NCBI GenBank assembly: GCA_951828235.1
Contig: OX639965.1
Span: 951,191-1,015,190, forward strand
From: an uncultured Gammaproteobacteria bacterium
GTDB taxonomy: Bacteria; Pseudomonadota; Gammaproteobacteria; Steroidobacterales; Foliamicaceae
Direction: 5' to 3'
DNA length: 64,000 bases
This document shows positions 20,395-28,826 of this stretch, in pieces (within the stretch, counting starts at the first letter, position 1; each line of letters starts with the position of its first letter). The notes under the pieces were generated by a model. That model was not told the DNA's origin. It did not search any database and saw only the letters and a program-made list of their open reading frames with translations. Made by a program: the position numbers and the translations under genes.

Positions 20395-20416
20395 ATAATA
20401 CCATGGTCACGACCAT
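20395..20416 (-). promoter_or_regulatory. Promoter and operator of the toxin-antitoxin pair
   Basis: On the minus strand, TATTAT (20395-20400) matches five of six -10 positions. Directly upstream lies an inverted repeat ATGGTC/GACCAT with a 2-nt centre (20403-20416), inside the -35/-10 spacer. This is where a Phd-type antitoxin would bind to repress the pair. No good -35 hexamer was found. Confidence 0.5.
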
Positions 20417-20512
20417 AGTCATAAACAAACGGTTGCAATCATGCGATCCGCACAAGGACCGAAAAACAGGCGTATACTCACGGTGATTGGTGGTGAGGTC
20501 GAGGACACAGCC

Positions 20513-21256
20513 ATGACAACCTCGACATCAGATCTAAGCACTCCCAGCAACGGAAGGACGCAGCCCGCGTCCGCGCAAACGCAAAGGACCATACGAGCCG
20601 GCATGCTCGGAATCGTGACGGCCGCTTCGGTTGCGGCCTGCTCCGCATTCGGCGGAAAGGCAGCGGAAGAGCCGGCGTACAACGTCGTCATCGAGGACGG
20701 GGATTTCCAGGTCCGCGAGTACGACGCTTACGCCGTTGCGGAAACAATGGTCTCTCCTCCATTCGACTCCGCCTCCCGGACCGGGTTCGGCCGGCTGGTT
20801 CGCTACATATCCGGCGCAAACAGCGGCAAGCGGAAGATCCAGATGACGGCTCCGGTGGAACTCGAGCCCCGCGGCGAGAAGATCACGATGACTGCGCCCG
20901 TGGTTCTGAGCCCCGTTGAGTATTCCGGCGCAAGCCAGGGGCCGGCACTTACCGGTGCGGCGATCGAGACCTGGCGGATGGCCTTCGTCCTGCCCGAGGG
21001 CTACACGGCGGAGAACTCGCCGGTCCCTTCAAACCCATCCGTCATGATTCGCGACGTGGCTCCGCGCCGGGTGGCGAGTATCCGCTTCAGCGGGCTCCTG
21101 GGCAACAGGAAGGCCGAGCGGGAACGCGTGCGCCTGGCCGCCTGGCTTGACGCCAAAGGCATGGAGCACATGGCCGACTGGCGGGTGGCGGGCTACAACC
21201 CCCCCTGGACGATTCCGCCTTTGCGCCGCAACGAAGTGCTGGTCACTCTCCGGTAG
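20513..21256 (+). CDS. SOUL-family heme-binding lipoprotein
   Basis: SOUL/HBP-domain protein. ATG 20513 is preferred over the upstream ATG 20441 because GAGG precedes it; a hydrophobic segment MLGIVTAASVAAC then ends in a lipobox-like Cys, suggesting membrane anchoring after an unusually long polar leader. The SOUL domain follows: YNVVIEDGDFQVREYDAYAVAE, RKIQMTAPVELE, KITMTAPVVLSP and ETWRMAFVLPEGYT. Family members bind heme or tetrapyrroles, though many bacterial ones are uncharacterised. Convergent with the sugar kinase, with 18 bp between the stops. Confidence 0.87.
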   Translation: MTTSTSDLSTPSNGRTQPASAQTQRTIRAGMLGIVTAASVAACSAFGGKAAEEPAYNVVIEDGDFQVREYDAYAVAETMVSPPFDSASRTGFGRLVRYISGANSGKRKIQMTAPVELEPRGEKITMTAPVVLSPVEYSGASQGPALTGAAIETWRMAFVLPEGYTAENSPVPSNPSVMIRDVAPRRVASIRFSGLLGNRKAERERVRLAAWLDAKGMEHMADWRVAGYNPPWTIPPLRRNEVLVTLR

Positions 21257-21274
21257 GTTGACGCAAGCCCTGCG

Positions 21275-22279
21275 CTAGCGGGAAACGGCGCCGCCGTTTG
21301 CCGCGTGGCGCAGAACGTCGGCGGGCGTGGCGCGAAGCTGATCGCCCATGATGGTGTGCTTCAGCGCGGCCGCGGCGAGGGCGAATTCGGCCGACTTCGT
21401 CACCGACCAGCCCTCCGCCAGGCCGTGCAGCACGCCCGCCGCGTAGGCGTCTCCGCCTCCTACGGGGTCCACGACTTCGCCCAGGCCATGCGGCTTGAGC
21501 TTCGCGGACTCCTCGCCGTTGGTAGCAAACCCTCCGAGCCTGGGCGCCCCGCTCTCATCCTGCTCATGAAGCGTTCCGGCCAGCACCGTCATGTGCGGGG
21601 CCACGTCCTGCAGGAGGCCGTAACCGTGCGCCGGGTCTGGAGAAATCTCGTCCGGGCGCGGCTGGTCGATTATCCAGCGGATCTCCCGGCAGCCGCAGAA
21701 CACCAGATCGGCCAGCGCGACGATCCGGCGGCAGGCCGCACCATAGGAACGCGTATCGGCCCAAAGCGCGGCGCGGTAATTGCAGTCGAAAGAAACCCGG
21801 CAACCCGCCTCCCGAGCCGCCCTGGCAGCCTTTTCGCAGGCATCCGCGGCGGATTCGGAAAGCGCCAGCGTTATTCCGCTCAGATGCAACCAGTCGGCGC
21901 CGGCAAGCAGCGATGACCAGTCGGCGTCCGACCAGTCGCAGACGGCGAAGGCCGAATTCGTGCGGTCGTAAATCACTCTGCCGCCCCGCAATCCGGCGCC
22001 GCTCTCCAGGAAATAGGTTCCCATGCGCGCGCCGTCGATATACCTCGTACTGCGTTGCACGCCGGCCGACGCCAGGGTAGCGGCTGCGCGGCGGCCCCAG
22101 TCATTGTCCGGCAGGCCGGTCACGAACTGCGCGTCCTGGCCCAGGCGCGCCAGGGCCATGATGGTGTTCGCCTCGGCGCCGCCGAAAGCCACCTCAAGCG
22201 ATTGGGTGCCGTCCAGCACCTGGCCCCGCGGCGTGGCCAGCCGCAGCATGATTTCCCCGAATCCCAAGAATTTCGCCAT
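21275..22279 (-). CDS. kdgK: PfkB-family sugar kinase, probably 2-keto-3-deoxygluconate kinase
   Basis: Ribokinase-fold enzyme of 334 residues. N-terminal FGEIMLRLATP and the substrate-loop FGGAEANTIMALARLG are those of KDG kinases, and the C-terminal anion-hole motif VDPVGGGDAYAAGVLHG contains the catalytic Asp. ATG 22279 is preferred over 22294 because GGGAA lies 8 nt upstream. KDG kinase would make KDPG for the Entner-Doudoroff route, fitting the ManD-type dehydratase at 13674-14885 that yields KDG. No KDPG aldolase is in the window. Confidence 0.85.
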   Translation of the reverse strand: MAKFLGFGEIMLRLATPRGQVLDGTQSLEVAFGGAEANTIMALARLGQDAQFVTGLPDNDWGRRAAATLASAGVQRSTRYIDGARMGTYFLESGAGLRGGRVIYDRTNSAFAVCDWSDADWSSLLAGADWLHLSGITLALSESAADACEKAARAAREAGCRVSFDCNYRAALWADTRSYGAACRRIVALADLVFCGCREIRWIIDQPRPDEISPDPAHGYGLLQDVAPHMTVLAGTLHEQDESGAPRLGGFATNGEESAKLKPHGLGEVVDPVGGGDAYAAGVLHGLAEGWSVTKSAEFALAAAALKHTIMGDQLRATPADVLRHAANGGAVSR

Positions 22280-22308
22280 AACCGTTCCCGCCAATCAGCC
22301 TGTATAGC

Positions 22309-22653
22309 CTACCAAGGTTTGTTGAGGCCGGTGCTTTCGCGCCGCGCGCGCCATGCCGCATTGTCGCGCGGAGGAGCCAAGGCGTCGCTGCCTTGGTGGA
22401 GGGCGGGACGCCCTCCTTCCCGGGACGTACGCCCTGCATGCCCTCGCCGCGAAAAGGGCAGCCGCAGCAGAAAACCCCAGACGGCGGCCGATTTCAACAC
22501 GGTGGCCAACATGCTGCGGGCGTCGGAAGCATCCACGCGGATGCGGGCGTCCAGGCTGCTGCCCGGCGCGCTATCCATCACCAGTTCGTCGCCCTCGCGG
22601 CTGATGCGCCCGAGTTTGATATCGAGGTCGGCCAGGTCGCTCTTCACGCGCAT
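22309..22653 (-). CDS. Small hypothetical protein with C-terminus running into a hairpin repeat
   Basis: 114 codons starting at ATG 22653, 14 nt after the stop of the nitrilase-fold gene. The first ~68 residues look like a genuine small protein (MRVKSDLADLDIKLGRISRE, then SLDARIRVDASDARSMLATV and hydrophobic AAVWGFLLRLPF). The rest is Arg/Gly-rich and is encoded by a GC-rich hairpin cluster, so the native stop has probably been replaced by inserted repeat DNA. No known family is recognised; position suggests co-transcription with the hydrolase. Confidence 0.5.
   Translation of the reverse strand: MRVKSDLADLDIKLGRISREGDELVMDSAPGSSLDARIRVDASDARSMLATVLKSAAVWGFLLRLPFSRRGHAGRTSREGGRPALHQGSDALAPPRDNAAWRARRESTGLNKPW
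22377..22416. repeat. Tandem GC-rich hairpins (probable intergenic repeat element)
   Basis: Two perfect stem-loops in a row: CCAAGGC (22377-22383) with GCCTTGG (22390-22396), then GGAGGGCG (22398-22405) with CGCCCTCC (22409-22416). Surrounding sequence from about 22330 to 22440 is unusually CG-rich. It is the tail of the small hypothetical frame above and also the 5' flank of kdgK. It may act as a transcript-stabilising or terminating structure. Confidence 0.5.
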
Positions 22654-22667
22654 TCCGCTGCCCTCGC

Positions 22668-23819
22668 CTAGTCGTTCTTCTTCAGCGTGCCCCGGTCCTG
22701 GGCGGCGCGCACGCGCTTGCGGTGCAGCTTCGGCATGTCCTCGACTGTCATGCCGGCGGGCGGCATGAACTGCCCACGGCCGTAGATGTCCCGAAACACG
22801 GTATCCAGCGGCCCCATCTTGTCGGCCAGCGTGCGCGGCGGCTTACCGGGCGGAAACTGGTTCGGCGGGTAGATCGGGTTTTCGTAGATCTGCCTGAAGC
22901 CTTCGGTGCGCAAGTCCACCCAGCAATTGTGCCCGCAACGGGAGCGGTGCTCGCGCAGCGCCTCGACATCGATGGTGGCGCCGATCACCTGCTCCTGCGG
23001 GTAGTTGGCGTGGCGCAGCATCATGCCGGTGTAGTCGATGATGAACGAACCGCCGGGACAGAAGGCCTTGGGATAGTAGGCGTAATCGACCGTGCCCCAG
23101 TTCGATCCCAGCAGGTAGCACATGTTGTCGTGCGCGCGCGTGCGGCGCGTGAACGTCCAGAAGTCCCAGGGCTCGCTCACGCCCTCGATCTCCTGCAGCG
23201 CCGTAGGATGGCAGAGCACTTCGCAACCGTTGTAGCCCAGCGCGCGCGACACTTCCGGCGTGCAGCCGTCGTGGCAGGTCATGGTGCCGAGCTTGCCGAT
23301 CTCGGTGTCGATCACCGGGAACAGGTCGGCGATGTCGGTACCGAACGCTTCGCGGTAGGCGTCGAGCAGGTCGTGCGGGCTGGTCCCCAGGCCGATGTTG
23401 GCCGGGACATGCCACTTGTGATAACGCAGGACCACCTCGCCCGAGGGCCCGATCACGAATGCGGCATTGAACCAGCGGTCCGGAAACTCGGGCACCTGTT
23501 CCACCACCCCGCCGCCGGCGATGTACAGGCCGTACTCGCGGGCCTTGTCGCCGAGAGCGCGCATCTCCGGGCCGTCGAAGGTGATCGCCTTCTTCATGAA
23601 GCTGTCAATGCCGTGCTCGCCCTTGCCCGGCGTGGTCACGCCCTGCAGGAAGTATTCCGGCAGCACCACCAGCTTTACCGGCAGCTCCCAGAAATAGCCC
23701 ACGCCGAAGTCAATCATGTTCAGCACCCGGTCCAGGTTGCGCTCGATGTCGCCGCGATCCTCGGCCACCAGAACGTGCGGCTGGATCACCATGCCCGTGT
23801 ATTTTTCGATTCTGCTCAT
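22668..23819 (-). CDS. Nitrilase-superfamily carbon-nitrogen hydrolase
   Basis: CN-hydrolase of 383 residues. The catalytic triad is visible: Glu in VVLPEYFLQG, Lys in LRYHKWHVP and Cys in GTMTCHDGCTPE, each in the expected context, with LCHPTALQE following. It resembles aliphatic amidases and other long nitrilase-fold enzymes; whether it is an amidase, N-carbamoylase or nitrilase cannot be decided. ATG 23819 is preferred over 23861 because GGAGAGCGAG precedes it. Same direction as the downstream small protein and the upstream FAD oxidoreductase, with an inverted-repeat element in the gap. Confidence 0.88.
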   Translation of the reverse strand: MSRIEKYTGMVIQPHVLVAEDRGDIERNLDRVLNMIDFGVGYFWELPVKLVVLPEYFLQGVTTPGKGEHGIDSFMKKAITFDGPEMRALGDKAREYGLYIAGGGVVEQVPEFPDRWFNAAFVIGPSGEVVLRYHKWHVPANIGLGTSPHDLLDAYREAFGTDIADLFPVIDTEIGKLGTMTCHDGCTPEVSRALGYNGCEVLCHPTALQEIEGVSEPWDFWTFTRRTRAHDNMCYLLGSNWGTVDYAYYPKAFCPGGSFIIDYTGMMLRHANYPQEQVIGATIDVEALREHRSRCGHNCWVDLRTEGFRQIYENPIYPPNQFPPGKPPRTLADKMGPLDTVFRDIYGRGQFMPPAGMTVEDMPKLHRKRVRAAQDRGTLKKND

Positions 23820-23868
23820 CTCGCTCTCCAAAAAACGTTTATTCAGGGCAGGAAAGGCCAACAGGGTA

Positions 23869-23982
23869 GCGCTTCTCCCCGTGTATGGCCGTTACGGGAG
23901 ACGCATGAATCCGTCCATGGAGCTTGGTTCCGCCATCCATGGCTCACACACTCCCGTAACGGGCATACACGGGGAGAAGCGC
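23869..23982. repeat. Long inverted-repeat element (32-bp arms, 50-bp loop)
   Basis: Arms 23869-23900 and 23951-23982 are complementary at 31 of 32 positions; each begins or ends with GCGCTTCTCCCCGTGTATG or its complement. The loop (23901-23950) has two CCATGG sites. It fills most of the gap between the FAD oxidoreductase stop and the nitrilase start on the minus strand. The near-perfect arms suggest a REP- or MITE-type element; no transposase is present and no target duplication was identified. Confidence 0.75.
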
Positions 23983-24002
23983 GGCGATGCTGGCTTTTCG
24001 CA

Positions 24003-25577
24003 TCACCAGAAATCGGCCTCCCGGATCCCGAAGTCGTCCAGCATGACGCGCGCCGTTATCGTGCCCATGGCGGAAATGCCCCCGCCGGGATGGCAATGCG
24101 GCCCCGTCATGTACAGGCCGGGCACCGGGGAGCGGTAGTGCGCGTAGCCGGGAAAAGGCCGGAAATAGCCAAGCTGCGAAGCGATGCGCTCGCCGCCGTT
24201 GGTGGTTCCCTCCACGAATGAGGGGTTTGCGCTCTCCAGGCTCTCGCCGGTTTCCACATGCTGCCCGAGAATGTTCTCCTCGCCGATATTGGGCGCGTAC
24301 TGGCGCAGCTTTGGCAGCAGCACGGCGCGGGCATAATCCTCTCCGATCTCGCCCCAAGACCGTCCGTTGGCCAGCCAATTGGAAACGAAGGTATCGAATA
24401 TCAGAGTGTGCCGGCCGTCCGGCGCCCTCGTTGGATCGAGCAGCGTCCAGCAGGCCGACCACAGGAACGGGTCCGACGGCGGCAGGCCCATGGCCAGCTC
24501 GCCGTAGAATTTCATGAGTTGCGGCATGCTGTCGGTCATGCGGTGGAAGGCACAGCGGCTCATGCTCTCGCCGTTGACGAACCGCGGGGGTTCCTTCAGC
24601 GCCAGGTGCACCCGGCACACCGAAATGTTCCCGAAGGAGTAGCCGCGCACCATTTCCAGGAAATCGTCTTCCAGCAGACCATCATCGAGCATGCCGAGAA
24701 AAGTCTGTCGCGGCTCCAGCGCCGACACTACCGCGCGGCGCGCGCGCAGCGTCTCGCCGGATTCCAGGCGGGCTCCGCAGGCCCGTCCCCGCTCCACCAC
24801 TATCTGCTGAACCGGGGAGGAAGTCATGACCCGGCTGCCGTTTCCTTCCAGGAACGCCGCCATGGCCTTGGGCAGTTGCTGGCTGCCGCCCTCGGGGATC
24901 GCCTGACCATAATGGTGAATCGCGGGAATCATGATGTAGAACGACTGCCCGGCGCCCTCCTGTTCGGGAAGTATCTGCGGCGCCAGCGCCCAGTTCAGCA
25001 TCATGGCCTGCACGAAGTCGTTCTCGAAGTTGGCTTCCACCCAGGCCCGCGCCGACATCGAAAACTCGCGCAGGCGTTTGAGTCCATCCTCGCTCCGTTC
25101 AAGGGCGCGCGGCAGGGTGCTGGGCGGAGTCGGCGGCGAGAAGAACGCCTTGATGAAGCCCTCGCGGATCTGCTCGAAGTCCTCGCAGACGGCGGCATAG
25201 CGGCGGGCGTCGGCGGCGGAATAGCGGGCAATGGACTCGCAGGTGCGTTGCACGCTCTTGTATACGACGATTCCCGGGCCGCCGGCGCGGTCCGGGTGGC
25301 CGGTAATGTGGTCCTCCGGCTCGATGTATTTCAGTCCGAAGTGCTCCAGCTCCGGCTGAATGGCCTTGAAGTCGGCGTTGCAGTGAATCCATACGTGCGA
25401 GGAGCCGTACAGGTCGTGGCGGAAACCCGGCAGCGTCACTTCGCGAGTCACCGCGCCGCCACCGACGTAGCTGTTGCGTTCCAGCACGCAGCATTGCAGG
25501 CCCTCGCGCGCGAGGGTCGCTGCGCAGGCAAGGCCGTTGACCCCGCCGCCGATCACGATCACGTCGAAATCCGACAT
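24003..25577 (-). CDS. FAD-dependent oxidoreductase of the phytoene desaturase/PYROXD2 group
   Basis: 524-residue flavoprotein. The N-terminal dinucleotide-binding motif DVIVIGGGVNGLACAATLAR is complete, followed by LERNSYVGGGAVTRE, and the C-terminal FAD signature YMTGPHCHPGGGISAMG is of the CrtI/PYROXD2 type. Family members desaturate or isomerise carotenoids, retinoids or other hydrophobic substrates; this protein belongs to a branch without firm biochemistry. Not obviously part of a carotenoid cluster, although a squalene/phytoene synthase relative lies at the left end of the window. Confidence 0.87.
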   Translation of the reverse strand: MSDFDVIVIGGGVNGLACAATLAREGLQCCVLERNSYVGGGAVTREVTLPGFRHDLYGSSHVWIHCNADFKAIQPELEHFGLKYIEPEDHITGHPDRAGGPGIVVYKSVQRTCESIARYSAADARRYAAVCEDFEQIREGFIKAFFSPPTPPSTLPRALERSEDGLKRLREFSMSARAWVEANFENDFVQAMMLNWALAPQILPEQEGAGQSFYIMIPAIHHYGQAIPEGGSQQLPKAMAAFLEGNGSRVMTSSPVQQIVVERGRACGARLESGETLRARRAVVSALEPRQTFLGMLDDGLLEDDFLEMVRGYSFGNISVCRVHLALKEPPRFVNGESMSRCAFHRMTDSMPQLMKFYGELAMGLPPSDPFLWSACWTLLDPTRAPDGRHTLIFDTFVSNWLANGRSWGEIGEDYARAVLLPKLRQYAPNIGEENILGQHVETGESLESANPSFVEGTTNGGERIASQLGYFRPFPGYAHYRSPVPGLYMTGPHCHPGGGISAMGTITARVMLDDFGIREADFW

Positions 25578-25698
25578 AAGACCGGCTAGTGTAGGCTGCG
25601 GGCCTGAAGTGCCGCAAGCGCCCCGATGCCTTGCAAAACCGGCGCAATCGTCCCCATATACTTACTGAATCTCGACCCACCCGCCGGAGTTTTCCGCA

Positions 25699-26598
25699 AT
25701 GTTCACCCGCATCTCGCTGTTCATCCTGACCAACCTGGCGGTCCTTGCGGTCGCCGCCCTGGTCCTGAACGTGCTGGGAATCGACCGGATGGTCCTGAAC
25801 GCGGCCGGCGAGTACGCGCTGAACTACACCGGCCTGTTCATTTTTTGCGCGATTTTCGGGTTCGGCGGAGCGCTGGTTTCGCTGTTCATGTCGAAGTGGA
25901 TGGCAAAGCGGGCAACCCGCACCGAGATCATCGACGCGCCCTCCAACCCGACTGAGGTATGGCTGTTGGACACGACCCGGGAGCTGGCCAGAAGCGCCGG
26001 GATCGACGCGCCCGAAGTGGGCATCTTCCCGGCGCCGGAGCCGAACGCCTTCGCCACCGGCGCCCGGCGCAACAAGTCACTGGTAGCAGTCAGCGAGGGG
26101 CTTCTCCGCCATATGCGCCGCGAGGAAGTCCGCGCGGTGCTGGGTCACGAAATCGGCCACATAGCCAACGGCGACATGGTGACGCTGACGCTGCTGCAGG
26201 GAGTCCTGAACACCTTTGTGCTGTTCTTCTCCCGCGTAGTCGGCTTCGTCGTTGACCGCGTCATCCTGCGCAATGAGAGGGGCCTGGGCCTGGGCTACTT
26301 CGTGGTCACGATCGCTGCCCAGATCGTATTCGGAATCCTCGCCAGCGCCATCGTGATGTGGTACTCGCGCCGGCGGGAGTTCCGCGCCGACGCGGCCGGC
26401 GCCCGGCTGGCCGGACGCGGCTCGATGATCAACGCCCTGGAGTCGCTCAAGCGCGGTTACGGCCGCGGCCAGTCCATGCCCGAATCAATGGCGGCTTTCG
26501 GCATTTCGGCCTCGGCGCGCTCCGGCATCCGGCGCATGTTTTCGTCTCACCCGCCGCTGGACGCCCGCATTCAGGCGCTGAAGTCGCTCGCCGCCTGA
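25699..26598 (+). CDS. htpX: Membrane zinc metalloprotease HtpX
   Basis: M48-family inner-membrane protease for quality control of membrane proteins. Two N-terminal transmembrane segments (residues about 5-25 and 40-62), the zinc site HEIGH in [18 protein letters not shown], two more membrane helices (about 160-180 and 195-218), the third zinc ligand in [15 protein letters not shown], and the [10 protein letters not shown] tail are all present. 299 residues, the normal length. Its 3' end overlaps the convergent MaoC gene by 28 bp. Confidence 0.96.
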   Translation: MFTRISLFILTNLAVLAVAALVLNVLGIDRMVLNAAGEYALNYTGLFIFCAIFGFGGALVSLFMSKWMAKRATRTEIIDAPSNPTEVWLLDTTRELARSAGIDAPEVGIFPAPEPNAFATGARRNKSLVAVSEGLLRHMRREEVRAVLGHEIGHIANGDMVTLTLLQGVLNTFVLFFSRVVGFVVDRVILRNERGLGLGYFVVTIAAQIVFGILASAIVMWYSRRREFRADAAGARLAGRGSMINALESLKRGYGRGQSMPESMAAFGISASARSGIRRMFSSHPPLDARIQALKSLAA

Positions 26599-27056
26599 TC
26601 CTCGGAAGGAGGGCGCTTTTTCATCAGCGCCACGCGCCGGCAATGCCCCACGAGTTCATCGTTCTGGTTGTAGGCGCGATGGACGAAGGTCACGACGCCG
26701 GCGTCCGGGCGTGACTTGCTCTCGCGCCTGTTCAGGATTTCGGTTTCGATCCGCAGCGTATCGCCGGGAAAAACGGGCCCGGGAAAACGTGCGTCTTCCC
26801 ACCCCAGGTTGGCGATCGCCGTCCCCATGGTCGTGTCCTCCACGGACACGCCGGTCATCAGGCTCAGCGTAAAGCAACTGTTCACGATGCGTCGGCCGAA
26901 CTCGGTATTGCGCATGTACTCCTCGTCGAGATGCAGCGGTGAGGGGTTATGCGTAAGCGTGGAAAAAAGGAGGTTGTCGGCTTCGGTAACCGTGCGGTGC
27001 AACGCATGCCTGATGACGCCGCCCAACTTGCAGTCCTCGAAGTACAGACCCGGCAT
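26571..27056 (-). CDS. MaoC-like hot-dog-fold dehydratase
   Basis: Small (R)-specific enoyl-CoA hydratase-type protein of 161 residues. Recognisable features are the hydratase-2 segment [21 protein letters not shown] with catalytic Asp/His-like residues, [13 protein letters not shown], and [17 protein letters not shown]. Lies 15 nt downstream of the carboxylase beta-subunit gene, same strand, so it probably hydrates an acyl-CoA in the same branched-chain or isoprenoid acyl-CoA pathway. Overlaps the htpX 3' end by 28 bp. Confidence 0.88.
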   Translation of the reverse strand: MPGLYFEDCKLGGVIRHALHRTVTEADNLLFSTLTHNPSPLHLDEEYMRNTEFGRRIVNSCFTLSLMTGVSVEDTTMGTAIANLGWEDARFPGPVFPGDTLRIETEILNRRESKSRPDAGVVTFVHRAYNQNDELVGHCRRVALMKKRPPSEDQAASDFSA

Positions 27057-27071
27057 CAGGATTTCCCGGGC

Positions 27072-28682
27072 TTACATGCGAAACACGCCATAGGGAGCCT
27101 CCTCGGGTATCGGCGCGTTCATCACGATGGACAGGCTGAGCATCAGAACCTCGCGCGTATCCACAGGGTCGATCACGCCGTCGTCCCAGAGTCTTGCGCT
27201 TGCATAGTAAGGGTGGCCCTGCCGTTCGTACTGGCGCCGGACCTGCTGCTGAATGGCCTCGTCTTCCTGCCCCGAGTCGTCATTGTTGCGTGCGCGACTC
27301 CCGGCGCTGCCAACCTGGCTCAACACCATGGCCGCCTGCTCCGCGCCCATCACCGAGATTCGCGCGTTGGGCCACATCCACAGCATCCGCGGCCCGTAGG
27401 CGCGGCCGCACATTCCGTAGTTCCCGGCGCCGAAGGAGCCGCCGATGATGACCGTGAGCTTCGGCACGCGCGCGCAGGCCACCGCGGTAATCAGCTTGGC
27501 GCCGTCCTTGGCGATGCCGCGCCGTTCGAAGTCCTTGCCCACCATGAATCCCGCAATGTTCTGCAGAAACAGAAGCGGTATTCCGCGACGGTTGCAGAGC
27601 TGAATGAAATGGGCGCCTTTGAGCGCGGACTCGGAGAACAGGATTCCATTGTTGGCGATAATCCCCACCGGATAGCCGCCCAGCCGGGCGAACGCGCATA
27701 CCAGCGTCGTCCCGTAGCGGGGCTTGAACTCCTCGAACTCCGAGGCGTCCACGATGCGCGCAATGACCTCGCGCACGTTGTAGATGTAGCGCAGGCCGCG
27801 GGGAAGGATGCCGTAAATCTCTTCCGCCGGATACAGGGGCTCGGCCGCCGCCGACGGTTCGACACGCGCCTTGCCGTCCCGGTTCAGGTGGCGAACGATG
27901 CCACGGGCAAGGCTCAGCGCGTGGCCGTCGTTCTCCGCCAGGTAATCGGCTACACCCGACACCCGGGTATGCAGGTCGCCGCCGCCCAGCGTTTCCTTGT
28001 CCACCTCCTCGCCCGTCGCCGCCTTCACCAGCGGCGGACCGCCGAGAAATATGGTTCCCTGGTCCCTGACGATGATGGTTTCGTCGCTCATTGCCGGGAC
28101 GTAGGCGCCACCCGCGGTGCACGATCCCATGACCACCGCCACCTGCGGAATATTGCGCGCCGACAGCCTGGCCTGGTTGTAGAAGATGCGCCCGAAATGC
28201 TCCCGGTCGGGAAAGACTTCATCCTGCATGGGCAGATAGGCGCCACCGGAGTCGGCGAGATAAATGCATGGCAGATTGTTTTCGAGCGCGATCTCCTGGG
28301 CGCGCAGGTGTTTCTTGACCGTCAGCGGATGGTAGGCGCCGCCCTTTACCGTGGCGTCGTTGGCGACAACCATGCATTCCGTTCCGTGAATCCGCCCGAT
28401 ACCGCAAACCAGGCCCGCCGCCGGAACCGGGTGATCGTAGACCTCGTGGGCGGCGAGCTGGCCGATCTCGAGAAACGGCGAACCGGCATCGATCAGCATT
28501 TGCACGCGGTCGCGGACCAGCATCTTGCCGCGGCCCAGGTGCCTTTCGCGTGAGGATTCCGAACCGCCACCAGCAATGCCGGCCTTGAGTTCCCTAAGCC
28601 GCGCGGCGTACTCCCGGTTGACCCTTGCGTTGGCCGCAAATTCCCCGGACTTGGGATCAACCTTTGTCTCGAATACCGACAT
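27072..28682 (-). CDS. mccB: Acyl-CoA carboxylase beta subunit (methylcrotonyl-CoA carboxylase type)
   Basis: Carboxyltransferase subunit of a biotin-dependent carboxylase, 536 residues. It shows the MCC-beta signature [20 protein letters not shown], the oxyanion glycines in [33 protein letters not shown] and the C-terminal [19 protein letters not shown]. This pattern fits MCC (leucine breakdown) or geranyl-CoA carboxylase better than propionyl- or acetyl-CoA carboxylase. The biotin-carrying alpha subunit is not adjacent. ATG 28682 gives the usual start [10 protein letters not shown]. Paired with the MaoC gene. Confidence 0.92.
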   Translation of the reverse strand: MSVFETKVDPKSGEFAANARVNREYAARLRELKAGIAGGGSESSRERHLGRGKMLVRDRVQMLIDAGSPFLEIGQLAAHEVYDHPVPAAGLVCGIGRIHGTECMVVANDATVKGGAYHPLTVKKHLRAQEIALENNLPCIYLADSGGAYLPMQDEVFPDREHFGRIFYNQARLSARNIPQVAVVMGSCTAGGAYVPAMSDETIIVRDQGTIFLGGPPLVKAATGEEVDKETLGGGDLHTRVSGVADYLAENDGHALSLARGIVRHLNRDGKARVEPSAAAEPLYPAEEIYGILPRGLRYIYNVREVIARIVDASEFEEFKPRYGTTLVCAFARLGGYPVGIIANNGILFSESALKGAHFIQLCNRRGIPLLFLQNIAGFMVGKDFERRGIAKDGAKLITAVACARVPKLTVIIGGSFGAGNYGMCGRAYGPRMLWMWPNARISVMGAEQAAMVLSQVGSAGSRARNNDDSGQEDEAIQQQVRRQYERQGHPYYASARLWDDGVIDPVDTREVLMLSLSIVMNAPIPEEAPYGVFRM

Positions 28683-28826
28683 CAGCGCAGTGCTCCACAC
28701 GAGCCACGAACTGTTCTTGACCCCGGTATTATGATGTACGCGGCATCAGGTCGATCCCGGCGGGATACAGGGAGTAGGAAACCGGTGAGAATCGACGAAA
28801 CCACGTTGACGAAAGGGAATCGGCCC

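Noticed and set aside
22722..24221. Long plus-strand open frame opposite the nitrilase and FAD oxidoreductase genes
   Set aside because: Antisense shadow; it crosses the inverted-repeat element and resembles no family, while the minus-strand genes carry full catalytic motifs.
26836..26856. Hairpin GTGTCC/GGACAC as a further copy of the 22-bp palindrome
   Set aside because: It lies in conserved MaoC coding sequence and lacks the CTAG and the TGTCG core.
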